64,000 nucleotides of DNA from Prorocentrum cordatum (taxonomy: Eukaryota > Sar > Dinophyceae > Prorocentrales > Prorocentraceae). Position numbers and translations under genes: made by a program. The notes under the pieces were generated by a model that had not been told where the DNA came from, searched no databases, and saw nothing but the letters and a program-made list of their open reading frames with translations. The DNA is taken from assembly GCA_963575745.1 (NCBI GenBank), contig CAUYUJ010019348.1:729333-793332 (forward strand), read 5' to 3'. The stretch's first letter is position 1. Each line of letters begins with the position of its first letter. Below are positions 52,020 through 61,909 of this stretch, piece by piece.

Positions 52020-54616
52020 CCGGTGATCCAGGAGAGCTCACGCGCGGCCGCGCCATGCCGCTGCGCGGGGCGCCCCGCGGCTGGGGGGCGGCTGGGCTGC
52101 CGCTGCCGGCGGTGGCCGGGCGTGCGCGGGGAGGTGGTCGGCGCCGCGCGGCGCCCGGGACCCCCTGCCGCGCGCTGCTGCGGGCCGCCACACTGCTGGC
52201 CGCGGCCGCGGGCTGGCCCGCCCCGCAGGCGCCCTGGGACTACGGGCCGGCGCACTGCGACGACGACGCCGGCCCGGACCCGCGGCTGCGGAAGGGGCAC
52301 CACGGGGGCCCGGTGATAGGGGGGGCCGAGGGCCCAGCGGAGTCAGGGCCTGCAGGCGAGCAAGGGTTGCTGCCGCCGGGTTCGCCCCGTCCGGCGCGCC
52401 ACCCGAGCCGCCCGCCGCCCCGCCAGGGAAGGAGGCCACCCAACCCCCCACCCCGAACGGAACTTCAGACACCTCCTGGACTGGGGGGCGGGGCCTGGGC
52501 TATCCCAGCTGGGAGAACCTAGGGAGACACGCCTGGTCCTGGAAGACAGAGGGGATGGGGCGCTGGGCGCGCTCATTTGAGAACCTCAAAAGCGCTTTCT
52601 CAACCCAGCAGGACTCCGGCTGGCTGCTCTCCGACGGCGGCTGGGTCTGGAGCTACCTGACCGACATCTGCGGCGTGCCCTTGTTCGGCGCCGCCTGGCC
52701 CATCGCCGGCTGGGCCCTCGTCGCCCAGCGCTGCGCCGGCGCCCTCGCCCTGGCGGCGCACAGCCTGCGGGCCATCTTCGCGCCGTGCGCGTGGGTCTGC
52801 TGGGCCATTGGCGCAGCCGCCGGCTTCTGCCGCGCGCGCTGCTGCTGCGCGCGGAAGCCGCCGGGCGAAGCAGAGGTGGGCCGCCTTCTGCCGCCGGCGC
52901 CGCCGCAGCACGTCGCGGCAGTCTGGGCCGGCCCTGCGACGGGCCCCAGCACGACGACCTCCTCGCACCAGAGGGCTGTCCGCGCCCGCGGGACCAGCAG
53001 GAAGCCCAACGACCTCCTCGTGAAGCTCGACGGGTACGTGGCACGGATCGGGCTGGTGTTCGACGAGCCGGAGCGCGTCGGCAAGAAGGGGCCCTGGGTC
53101 CAGTGCAACAAGATCAAGGGGGCGAGTAGCAGAGCCCCCCATGGCAGAAGCTGGAGCAGGGCCAGTGGGCGCACCTGTGCCGGTGCGGAGACTGCCAGCC
53201 CAAGAAGGACGAGAAGGAGCTCCACTGCGTGGAGTACGCGGCTCTCGACTCCGCGGCCATCGTCGACATCGGTGCCCGCGCTCGGCTGACGCCCCGCCGG
53301 CTCTGCGTCCTTACGGGGCGGGCCCTCGCCGGCGGAGCCCGCCTGTTCGCCGCGAGCCTGATGTACTTCTTCTACCTAGCCTGCCGCTGCGGACGCTGCA
53401 GCCGCCGGCGACGCCGCCGCCGTGAATCGGCAGGCGCTGCGGAGCCAGGCGTAGCCGGGGGAGTGGCAGAACTCTTAGACCAGGAGCCCAAATCCGAGGT
53501 CGAGATCGAGGAGCGCCCCTGCGAGGCCGTCAAGGCAGGCGTCCTCATCAAGGGCGCGATGAGGCCCCTGGCCCCGGGCGGCTGTCGCGACGCTGCCGAC
53601 GCGACCCCCGCGGCGTTGCTCTGGGAGGAAGGGCGGGCCTCAGACCTGCCGCCGCCAGCCGACGGCAAGACGACAAGTGCTCGATCGTCACCAGCTTCCA
53701 CCAGGCGGTCGGATCCTCAGCGGGAGCCCCCCTCTCTGTCTCGCCCACCTTGGCGGAGAGGCCGGACGTGCAGCAGGGCGCTCAGCTCCAACCGCAGCGC
53801 CCCCCACAGGAGCGTTCGCCGGCATTCGGCGGCGGGCTGCGCGGGGCGGGAGGGGCCCCGGGGGCCAACGCCCCAGCAGTCTTGCAGAGCAGCGGCTACA
53901 GCACCCCCCCCAGGCGTGGCTCGCCCGCCCCAGCGGGAGGCCCCCAGTCGGCACGCTTCGAGTCGCCGACGGTGCCCGCGCCAGCCCCGAGCGCCGAGGA
54001 CGTCGACCTTGACGACCTGAACTCCGGGGACCTGAAGTACCTCTTCATCAGGGCTCGCGTGAGTAGGGCGAGCGGCGCCCAGTTGATCATCTTCCTCTGC
54101 CAGCGCCGCGAGGGCAACGAGAAGAAGGGTGAGGCGCTCTGGACTGGAGCGCCACTCACGGCCCCGATGGGGCCAGCCTCGACTTCACCCTGAAGCTGGG
54201 CGAGGCGCAGGCTCACCCCGCCCTCAGCGCAGCAGGCAGGCTACAACAGGGTTTCCTCGAGGAGCTCCTCTACCATCCGCCGGCCGGCGCCCGCGAGATG
54301 GGGACTGCCGCGGTGGGATCTGCGCTGCCCAAGCTCGCGCGGGAGAAGCTGCAACCCCGGCAAGGCAAGCCCGTCGGGGGCAGGCATCGCTCTCTCAATG
54401 CTTGGCAGTGGCAGCTCATTCGAACCCGAGGCAGCACCATCATCAACTGGCATGCAGCGGGGCCCGCCTCAGCCACAGGAGACATGCCAATCGGGGAGAG
54501 GAGCGAACTCGACGCCACGATGAAGGACCTGGATGATCATTGGAGGCGACTGGACCGCAGCGGGTCACCACGAGCGCCTTCCAGGGGGGGGCCCAGACAT
54601 CAGACGGCCTTGATTT
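52020..54616 (+). pseudogene. Copia-type retroelement Gag-like polyprotein, frame-shifted
   Basis: Plus-strand coding sequence can be followed through frame changes. 52230-53130: Pro/Gly-rich start, then GLGYPSWENLGRHAWSWKTE, a hydrophobic segment (PLFGAAWPIAGWALVAQRCA, two or three possible membrane helices), a Cys/Arg cluster and RKPNDLLVKLDGYVARIGLV. After a shift near 53120: CGDCQPKKDEKELHCVEYAA, then LTPRRLCVLTGRALAGGARL. After a shift near 53670: DKCSIVTSFHQAVGSSAGAP. 54000-54060: DVDLDDLNSGDLKYLFIRAR. 54300-54616: GKPVGGRHRSLNAWQWQLIR, TRGSTIINWHA and DMPIGERSELDATMKDLDDH, ending at a stop. From memory this order resembles a large Gag region common in dinoflagellate retroelements; no protease, integrase or RT follows within the window. 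The true start is not clear. Confidence 0.5.
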
Positions 54617-54617
54617 A

Positions 54618-54643
54618 ATTGAGGTCGTCGGGAAGACCTCAAT
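54618..54643. repeat. small hairpin after the Gag-like stop
   Basis: ATTGAGGTC and GACCTCAAT form a perfect 9-bp stem around an 8-base loop (GTCGGGAA), starting just two bases after the stop codon of the preceding frame. Confidence 0.75.
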
Positions 54644-54649
54644 GTTTGA

Positions 54650-55670
54650 TTGGGGTCGGGGGCAAAAATTGGGGCCATCTGAAAGAATTGGAGTCATTTC
54701 AACATAGACGTTGTTGCTTCAACGTAGAGTTGTTGCTCGAACATATCATTAATGCGCCAACATAGGGATGCGTGCATGTCGACATATGTCACGAATTCAT
54801 GTGAAGTAGCGTTTTTTTGTGTTTGGGAGGGCCTCCTCCTCTTTGTATATCACGTTTTTTTGTATTGTGTGTGTTTTGCTCCTGCGTTTTGAGATCACAG
54901 TGCCTGCAAGGAACGGCCAGTCCAGAGCGCAGCGGTCCGCTGTCGATGCGCCTCTCAGGCGCACGGCTCTCTCAACAAAAACGAGAGCGTATCCCGCAGT
55001 GAGGCATCGGCCGCATGCAGGGGGCGGAGATCGGTCCCCGCTGGATGTTTTCTGTTGTATGTGATCGGGGGGGTTGGGGGGGCAAGGGAGGGCAGTGCCA
55101 TCGGCCGCCGCGGGCGCCGCGGCGTCGGCCTGGGCGGCCGAGAAAAAAACATGCATGTTGTGATCGTCTTTTTTTCCACCAATCGCCGTCGCCCTTTTTG
55201 ACGGTCGATCGGCATCGTTGAATCCTCCCCCCCTTTTGCGTTTTTTCTTTTATCGTTTCCTTCTAAAGCTGGAAGGCTGCGGGTGGTGGGACTGCCCGCG
55301 CGCGCAAAATTGTCGCGCGCGACTCGGGCGTATATCGTTCCAGCCATCCCCCCCCCTCCCCCTCCTCCTGGGTCCCCCCCCCCCCTTGTCCTCCCATTCA
55401 ACCATCCCTGGCGCGCCTGAACTATGAATTCTCGCGCGGCCCGCCGCGCGAACCGCGCGGCCTCCGCCCCAACGTCCCCTCCGTGGCTTTCTCCCCCTTG
55501 TACATCCAACCCCGTATCAAAAGATGGCGTCTGCTGCGCTCGCGCTCGCGCTCGGCGCCCTGCCGCTGGCCGCGCGCGGGGCCCGCGGCAAGGATTGCAG
55601 GGCGATCCGCGCCCGCCCCGCGCTCCCCTTCTCCTCCCTGGGTCTCGCCCCCTTTTCCTCGTCGGCAAAT
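54650..55670. other. no supported gene
   Basis: 54690-54770 has short repeats of CAACATAG / CAACGTAGAGTTGTTGCT, which may be retroelement terminal DNA. 55320-55400 is C-rich. No motif-bearing frame. Confidence 0.35.
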
Positions 55671-55676
55671 ATTTGT

Positions 55677-55686
55677 TTTTACCCGC

Positions 55687-55737
<51 letters not shown>

Positions 55738-55747
55738 GCGGGTAAAA
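55677..55747. repeat. A47 tract enclosed by a perfect 13-bp inverted repeat
   Basis: TTTTACCCGCGTT (55677-55689) is exactly complementary to AACGCGGGTAAAA (55735-55747). The poly-A tract (55690-55736) forms the loop, so the whole is a mirror-flanked homopolymer. Confidence 0.95.
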
Positions 55748-55749
55748 GA

Positions 55750-56040
55750 TCACGACGCGCTGTGCGTGTGTGTGTGCGTTGTGTGCTGCGTGTGCGTGTG
55801 TTGTGTGTATGGGCTGCGAGTGTGTGTGTGTGGTCTGTGTTGTGTGCGTGGCGTGTGTGTGTGTGCTGTGTGTGTATGTGTGTGTGTATGTGTATGTGTG
55901 TATGTGTGTATGTGTGTATGTGTGTATGTGTGTGTGTGTGTGTTTGTGTGTTTGTGTGTTTGTGTGTTTGTGTGTTTGTGTGTTTGTGTGTTTGTGTGTT
56001 TGTGTGTGTGTGTTTGTGTGCGTGCGTGCGCGTGTGTTTT
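55750..56040 (+). repeat. (GT)n / (TGTGTGTT)n microsatellite
   Basis: About 290 bp of TG repeats with TATG and a regular TGTGTGTT 8-mer block at 55935-56010. Cys/Val and His/Thr frames are artefacts. Confidence 0.95.
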
Positions 56041-56312
56041 TTTCTGTAATAGGCCTCGCCATGGAAACTGTACACGTGGATTCCACGCGCGTTATTGATT
56101 GAGGAGTTTTGCAATTCCTCGCAGGGGCCGTGTTTTATTATTTGATAGAAGGCAATTTCGCCCACAGCAATAATGCCAGGGGGCAGCAAACGCCCGGCGC
56201 CTGAAGGCATTTCCCATGGGGGGCCTAGGGGGCCCCAGGGGACTGAACATGACGGTGGCGTGCGAAAGCAAGGGTCAGGTGTTTGTTGGCCCCTGTCCTC
56301 AACCGTGGCGGC

Positions 56313-56835
56313 CCGCAGGAGTACGAATTTGATCCACCTCAATCGGCGTCTGAAGGCATACTATAGGACGAGAGCGTTTGCTCGTGGTAAATACCCCTGC
56401 GTTAACAAAGTGACTTGGAAGATGCTGTCGCCGACAGCGAATGACGGTCCACGTTTAAAGGCAAAGGCAGCAGAAGCTCGAAATATGTTGCCTTTGCTCG
56501 TCGACCCCTGCCGCGAGAATTTGCAGTTTCTCGGCGAAGGCGGTAATTTCCTGTATTTGGCTACTCAGAAACTCAACAAAGTTCATGTCATCATGAAACG
56601 TGAACCACGGCGCATGAGCGCTGCGGGCTTGACCGCAATGCAATCTTCCACGTTTTTTTTTTTTTTGCATTTTTGGAAGTTGCGGGGGGGACGCGGGGTT
56701 TGCAAACACCGCGCTTGTTGGTGCCTAGTCCGCCGTGCAGGTAGGCACGGCAACCCTAGATGGGACTGGACGCACAGAGACGAGCAAGAAAATAGGGTCA
56801 TGGGGACTGCAGCTGAGAGCTGCCATGCCTGCTGA
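56313..56835 (+). CDS. conserved-looking hypothetical, plus strand
   Basis: A plus-strand frame with normal protein composition: LNRRLKAYYRTRAFARGKYP, then PRLKAKAAEARNMLPLLVDP, GGNFLYLATQKLNKVHVIMK, and a C-terminal RRAGRHGNPRWDWTHRDEQE followed by NRVMGTAAESCHAC and a stop. From memory the 'LKAKAAE.R..LP' and 'HGNP.W.WT..DEQENR.MG..A' motifs recur in multi-copy dinoflagellate hypotheticals of unknown function. A (T)12 run at 56653-56664 (FFFF) looks inserted. The frame is open back to about 56173, but the protein-like part begins near 56313, just after an AG (GCAG/GAGTACG), so the upstream part may be intron. Function unknown; could be a transposon-linked family. Confidence 0.5.
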
Positions 56836-56879
56836 GGGGTAGGGGCGCGTGGAAGGGCATATATCCTCCTCCTCATCCC

Positions 56880-56922
56880 TCTCCTCCTCCTCCTCCTCCT
56901 CCTCCTCCTCCTCCCCGCTGCG
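56880..56922 (+). repeat. (CTC)n microsatellite
   Basis: Fourteen or so CTC triplets between the plus-strand hypothetical and the minus-strand exon at 57.0 kb. Confidence 0.9.
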
Positions 56923-56944
56923 CGCTCCCGAACTGCGCTATCAC

Positions 56945-57200
56945 GCCGCGCGGGCCCCATGTGCAATGGCATGCCCTCCGCGCCCCACCGCCCAGCCAGA
57001 GAGAATCGCCGAGAGCTTCGCCACGTTGCCCAGTAAGTCCTGAGCTGCATCATGCTCAGGGCCCTTGGAACTCGACCCACGCGACTCGAGAGAGCCCTTG
57101 CCCCTCGGGGCAGGTGCCTCCTCGGGCTCCGGCTCCGAATAAGAGTAGCTGGAGTCGCTGCTGTCGTCAGCCTCCCCTCCGACCGCCGATCGCAGAAGCG
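56945..57200 (-). CDS. exon B4 of a minus-strand gene (acidic Ser/Glu-rich)
   Basis: Reads GEADDSSDSSYSYSEPEPEE then APAPRGKGSLESRGSSSKGP and DAAQDLLGNVAKLSAILSGW. The acidic, Ser-rich and hydrophilic composition argues for real protein, probably nuclear or disordered. A preceding GRSRALLRSAVGG may belong to the exon. Limits are approximate, and no stop or poly-A signal was fixed. Likely 3' part of the gene whose exons lie at 57.3-57.9 kb. Confidence 0.42.
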
Positions 57201-57319
57201 CGCGAGAACGTCCACGACTCATCCACGCCTCGAGAAGCAGCACAAGCATGCATACACGCATGCACATGCAAAGTCATTTCTCCCCCATATCCCCTCCTTC
57301 CCCCCCCCCCCAATCCTCC

Positions 57320-57405
57320 GCCATCCCGTCCTGCGCGGCGTGCTTCGCCTCGTTCATGGTGCTCTTGCCCTGCATGGTGGTCTTCAGCTCCTTCTCGTTG
57401 TGCTG
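57320..57405 (-). CDS. exon B3 of a minus-strand gene
   Basis: After an acceptor-like CACATCCCACAG the minus strand reads HNEKELKTTMQGKSTMNEAK then HAAQDG. It is a charged helical segment, unlike random frame. The downstream donor is not canonical (possibly CAG followed by GACGGG); GA and GC donors occur in dinoflagellates. Function unknown. Confidence 0.45.
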
Positions 57406-57570
57406 TGGGATGTGGCAGGGGTGGCGCAGGCCTCGTCGATGCCCCTCGCTCCCTGCAATCTTGTCTCCTGCCATCCACCTCCCCCTTAGATGCCATCCTC
57501 ACCGTCGGTTCCCCTCATCTCCATCCCTTCCCCCTACAGGCATCGAGTGGGAGAGTGAAAACGCGCTCTC

Positions 57571-57719
57571 CTGCCAGGCCCCCCCCTCGATGTCGAGGCG
57601 TTTGTAGGTCTTCTCACCGTTCTGCGGGTCGACCTCCCATCGGGCCCTCGATCTTCTCATCGCGGTCGGTCTTGGCGTAGGCGCGCTGGACTTCCTTCTT
57701 GTCCATGCCGATGTGGCGC
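57571..57719 (-). CDS. exon B2 of a minus-strand gene
   Basis: Begins after GGGGAG at 57720 and reads, completing the codon from exon B1, RRHIGMDKKEVQRAYAKTDR then DEKIEG. With one G fewer in GAGGGCCC (about 57655) the frame continues WEVDPQNGEKTYKRLDIEGG, which looks strongly protein-like; as assembled it hits TGA. A canonical donor-like GTGAG at this point (AACG/GTGAGAAG) offers an alternative exon end. Sequencing error, a recent frameshift or alternative splicing are all possible. Confidence 0.48.
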
Positions 57720-57864
57720 CTCCCCGCGCACTCCGCGCACTCCCCTCCCCCCCCCCCCCCCCTTCCCCGAGCCGAGCACTAAACTGAACCCGTCCCAGGC
57801 GATCTGCGCCCATGTCTCATCTGCTGACGCGTGCGAGCAAGAAACAAAACCGCCCCAGCCGCAC

Positions 57865-57941
57865 CGCGTACGAGCCAAGCTCTTCTCGTGCTCAGCGTTC
57901 GCCTCCCTCAGGCGCCTCGCCCTCTCCTCATTGTCCTTCTC
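57865..57941 (-). CDS. exon B1 of a minus-strand gene (charged helix)
   Basis: Acceptor GGCCCCCAG then EKDNEERARRLREANAEHEK and SLART. The exon is 77 nt and ends ACGCG before a GT (GTGCGG). Its last two bases CG join the first G of exon B2 to make an Arg codon, keeping frame across an intron of 145 bases (57864-57720) with GT and AG ends. This phase match is the best splice evidence in the window. The helix is coiled-coil-like. Confidence 0.52.
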
Positions 57942-58449
57942 CTGGGGGCCGATCGTCGTCGTCCTGCGTCGTCGTCGACGTCGACGTCGACGTCGACGTC
58001 GACGACGATCGCTGACCGTCCGTCCGTCCGTCCGTCCGCCCGTCCGTCCGTCCGTCCGCCCGCGTCGTCGTCGCCGCTCGTGCGACGACGACCGCCGCCA
58101 CCGCGGACGCAGTTCTGTGCGCCGTCCTCGGTGGGGTCGTTCTTCTTCCCCGTAGTGCGCTTTCGATCCCCTCGGCGGCGCGCCCCCCCCCCCCGCCCCG
58201 CCAAAAAGAAAAATCGCGCCTGCAACCTTGCACCATTGCCCCCCTCGTGAGTGGCCCGAGTGAGATCGGGCCCATTCGGGCGACTGGGCGGGGGGGCCAC
58301 GGGCGGGGGCGGAGGGGGGGCGGGCGCCGAGGGGGGGGGGGGGGGGGGGGAGGCGTTGCCTACCATGGCCTTGCGCGCGACGCACGCGGGCGACATCGGG
58401 GCCACTCGCGCGGCGCGTGCGCGCCACCAGTGCGGGCGTGCATGCGCGC

Positions 58450-59230
58450 GCGTTTAAAAAAAGAACACGAAAAAACATGACAAGACGCGAAAACACTAAA
58501 AACATTACAGAACATGGTAAAACATGACAAGACATGACGAAACAATGAAAACGCGAAAACACGAAAAACACAACCACATGACAAAACGTGACAACACATG
58601 ATGAAACATGAATTACCATGAAAACACGAAAACGGGAAAACATGACAAAGCATGGCAAAACATGACAAACCATGACGAAAACGTGAAAACACGAAAACAC
58701 GAAAACGGGAAACATAACAAAACATAACAACACATGACAACACACGATGAAAACAGGAAAACACGACAACGGGAACACATTGCAAAACATGACAAAACAT
58801 CACGAATCATGACGAAAACAGGAAAACACGAAAACAGGAAACATAACAAAACATGACAACACATGACCCTGATGAAAACAGGAAAACACGAAAACGGGAA
58901 AACATGACAAAACATGACAACGCAGGATGAAAACAGGAAAACACGAAAACGCGAAAACATGAAAATATGAACAGGAAAACATGACCAAACATGACAAAAC
59001 ATGACAAAATATTACGAAAACGTGAAAACGCGAACACATGAAAACAGGTAAACATGAAAACAGGAAAACATGGCAAAACATAACAAAACATAGCGAAAAC
59101 GTGAAAACTCGAAAACACGAAGACACGAACACATGACAAAACATGACAAAACATGACAAAACATGACGAGGACGGGAAAACAAGAACAACATTATAGAAA
59201 AAACGAAAACACGATAACACAAACTCCGCA
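58450..59230. repeat. minisatellite of AAAACATGAC / GAAAACACGA units
   Basis: About 780 bp of 9-11 bp units (AAAACATGAC, AAAACGTG, AAAACACG, AAAACGGG), with almost no T except in ATG. Higher-order order is seen: ACAGGAAAACACGAAAAC returns every 60-110 bp. The minus-strand Phe/Met/Cys/Val frames are artefacts. It occupies an apparent intron or intergenic region. Confidence 0.93.
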
Positions 59231-59365
59231 CATGATAGCATGGGGCAGTTAAATTTAACATAATAACGCATACTATGTGTACACACATCTATATTTATAC
59301 ATGCATATGCGCGCGCGCTGGAATCGGGCGCCCGCGCGGGGGCAAGCGTGGCCAACTGCTCCCTC

Positions 59366-59370
59366 CCGCG

Positions 59371-59402
<32 letters not shown>
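59366..59402 (+). repeat. poly-C tract
   Basis: More than 30 C in a row within a C-rich segment. It is followed by two similar segments, GGCGCAGGCAAGAGGCAAAA (about 59449) and GGCGCAGGCAGGCGAGCTCG (about 59646), which share GAGGCAAAAC and GTGCTGCC. Confidence 0.9.
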
Positions 59403-59403
<1 letters not shown>

Positions 59404-59854
59404 CCACTCCCGAGCGCCCCGGTCTTCTTGAGGCTGGCCCAAGCCCAGGCGCAGGCAAGAGGCAAAACTGCCGAGGCAAAAATGCCTCGTGCTGCCCGTT
59501 CCTCTGCTCTTCCCCCCTATTCCCCCATCCTTCTCCTGCCTGCTGCTCCTCCTCCCCCTCCCCCTCCTCCTCCTCCTCTCTCCTCCTCCTCCTCCCCCCC
59601 CCCTCCTCTTCCCCCCGCCCCCCCCTCCAGATGCTGCCCAGGACAGGCGCAGGCAGGCGAGCTCGAGGCAAAACAACGCCTTGTGCTGCCTTAAGCATGT
59701 GTTCCCCTCGTCCCTCACTCTCCTCCTACTCCTCCCTCCTTCTCCTCCTCCTGACTTGTTTGGGTGCGGCCCACCTCCTCCTCCGCCTCCTCCTCCTCGA
59801 TCGCTCCCTTGCCCCTCCGCCCCCGCCACTTTCTCGCCCCCCCCCCCATCCTGC

Positions 59855-60055
59855 CCCGCAACAGCTGAACCCGTAATGGGCCCTTTTCGGGCCCCAGTGC
59901 TGAACCTACAATGGGTCCGTTTCGGGCCTCAGTGCTGAACTTGCCGGGGCTTTGCGCTGAACCTATGTTGGGTCCATTTCGGGCCTCAGGCCTCTGAACC
60001 TATAATGGATCCGTTTCGGGCCTCTGCGTTGAGCCCGTTTCGGGCATCACCTCGG
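59855..60055 (+). repeat. tandem repeat, unit about 38-50 bp
   Basis: CTGAACC(T/C)(A/G)TAATGGGTCC and TTTCGGGCCTCAGTG recur five times with small changes (about 59868, 59903, 59956, 59995, 60030). Confidence 0.85.
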
Positions 60056-60107
60056 ACCCTTCAGCCCCTCCCCCTCATCGCGCTATCCCTCCACCAATCC
60101 CGTTTTC

Positions 60108-60310
60108 ACTCTATTCCTCTATCCAGATATCCTTCCATCCCGTCTGCTGCTCCTGTTGCTGCTGCTGCTGATGTTGATGTTGCTGCGGATGCTCTGGCTG
60201 CTGACCCTGCTGCTCTATCCGAGCCTGCTGCTCCTGCTGCTGATGCTGCTGCTGCTGCTCCTGCTCCTGATGCTGGTCCTGGTCTTGCTCGTGCTCGTGC
60301 TCCACGCGCG
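60108..60310 (-). repeat. CTG/CAG-rich trinucleotide region
   Basis: The minus strand reads a Gln/Glu/His-rich frame (CAG, GAG, CAT triplets). It could be a poly-Q coding exon of the minus-strand gene, but its simple composition fits a microsatellite intron equally well. Confidence 0.7.
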
Positions 60311-60344
60311 CTCGCGCCGTTCCTTTCTCGAACGAGACTAGGGC

Positions 60345-60560
60345 GCCTGTCCATCAGGCTTGCAAAATGCATGCCCTATAATTCCAACAGCGCTGATCGA
60401 AGCTCATCATCCTCGGCGCCTGTCCACCAGGCTTGCAACACGCATTAACTCCAACGGCGCTGATAGCGCATCATCCTCGGCGCCTGCCCACCAGCTTGCA
60501 ACATGCATGCCCTATTGCTCCAACAGCGCTGATCGAAGTAGACCATCCCCCCACCATCCT
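60345..60560 (+). repeat. tandem repeat, unit about 65-72 bp, three copies
   Basis: GCCTGTCCA(T/C)CAGGCTTGCA, ATGCATGCCCTAT, CCAACAGCGCTGATCG and CATCATCCTCGGCGCCTG recur at about 60345, 60418 and 60482. Confidence 0.88.
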
Positions 60561-60674
60561 CCCCGCCCCCCCCCCCCATCATCCCCCCCATCATCCCCCC
60601 ATCATTCTCCCCGGCACCACCCCGTCGCCATCCCACAAAGCACCCGCCAGCCTGGAGCCTCACCCCCGAGCCTG

Positions 60675-60760
60675 AATCTCAGATGATGACCGCGCTCGAG
60701 ATCGGCATCTTCGAGTAGTAGTCCATCATCTCCCCGACACGGGCGTCGTCATTGAATCGT
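60675..60760 (-). CDS. possible short exon between gene parts
   Basis: The minus strand reads RFNDDARVGEMMDYYSKMPI followed by SSAVII and a stop (TGA about 60685). The stretch is protein-like and sits between simple repeats, as the other exons do. It may be an internal exon if splicing occurs before the stop. Weak by itself. Confidence 0.28.
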
Positions 60761-60889
60761 GCTCCTCGTCCTCCTCTCAACCCTCCGACGCAGCCTCCTC
60801 AGATTCTTCTTAACCATGCTCGTGGCCTTCACCGTCATCGCCCTGTTAAGCATCTGACGCCTCCTCCTTCTCCTCCTTCTCCTCCTCCG

Positions 60890-61009
60890 CCCCCTCCCCC
60901 TCCTCCTCCTCCTCCTCCTCCTCCTCCTCCTCCTCCTCCTACTACTACTACTACTACTACTACTGCTACCACCACCACCACCGCCGCCACCACCACCACC
61001 ATCACCACC

Positions 61010-61051
<42 letters not shown>

Positions 61052-61070
61052 GCTACTACCTGATGCTGCT
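60890..61070 (+). repeat. (CTC)n, (CTA)n and (CCA)n blocks
   Basis: Consecutive trinucleotide blocks: CTC (60897-60939), CTA (60940-60965), CCA/CCG (60967-61018), CTA (61019-61055). A row of different trinucleotides in one phase suggests stepwise expansion. Confidence 0.95.
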
Positions 61071-61164
61071 AGTACTGCTGCTGCTACGACTGCTACTACT
61101 ACTAAAACTGATGCTGCTACCGTTGTTACGCCTACTTCCTACGACCTACCTGCCACGCCATCCT

Positions 61165-61435
61165 CATCATTGTCGTCGTCGCCATCGGCATCATCATCAG
61201 CATTGCCATCATCATCATCATCAGCATCATATTACCACCACCATCGTCATCATCATTGTCGTCGGCATCAGCATCATCACCATCATCGCCATTACCATTA
61301 CCATCACCATCGCAGTTGCAATCGCCATCGTCAACAGCATCATCATCGTCATCACCATTATCACCATTATCACCATCATCATCATCAGCATCGTCATCAT
61401 AAACATCAACATCAACAACATCATCGTGAGAAGCA
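61165..61435 (+). repeat. (ATC)n-type degenerate trinucleotide region
   Basis: CATCATCATC with GTC, ATT and GCC variants over 270 bp, lying 3' of exon A2 on the minus strand. Confidence 0.93.
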
Positions 61436-61455
61436 CTCCCCGAACCCCACGCCAC

Positions 61456-61557
61456 CTAGCTGCACCCGCGCTGCACGGCCTCTTGCACGGCGGCCCTCTC
61501 GTTCTTCAGCTCGGCCTTGTCGAGCTTCTGGGTGCGCAGCGCGACCCGCAGCAGCCG
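61456..61557 (-). CDS. exon A2: C-terminal exon of a minus-strand gene
   Basis: Starts at a codon boundary after CCCCCTCAG (61566-61558) and reads RLLRVALRTQKLDKAELKNE then RAAVQEAVQRGCS before TAG at 61458-61456: 33 residues of charged amphipathic helix. It fits as the continuation of exon A1, whose end EEAIK is also on a codon boundary. The donor after AAG would be GGCACT, not canonical, so the exact junction is uncertain. The stop may be bypassed by further splicing into exons at 60.7 and 57.9 kb. Confidence 0.5.
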   Translation of the reverse strand, partial: RLLRVALRTQKLDKAELKNERAAVQEAVQRGCS

Positions 61558-61909
61558 CTGAGGGGGTGGGTGGGTGGGCGCGGCCCCCCCCCCCTCCGCA
61601 TCCCCATGGGGCATCCCTAGGGATGGTCAGGGATAGAGGGAGGTGCGGGACATCCTCCTGTTCATCATCCTGCTGCTACTGTTCCTGCTCCTCCTGTCCA
61701 TCCTCCCCATCGCCATCTGTCCTCCTCCCCCTGGCCACCTCCCCTCATCATCGTCGCTACCGCCCCTTCGCACCCTCGCTATCTCTCAGCGGCATCCCCC
61801 CCCCCCCCCGAGCCCCCTCATCCTCATCCATCCCCCTCATCTTCCATATCCCTTCTCGCATGCCCCTCCCGCCGTCGTCACTTCGGACACTGCTCGCAAA
61901 AATAGTGCC

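Noticed and set aside
58613-59829. A 340-codon minus-strand frame rich in Phe, Met, Cys, Val and Ser that could suggest a membrane protein
   Set aside because: It is the translation of the AAAACATGAC minisatellite; the repeat unit, not selection, explains it.
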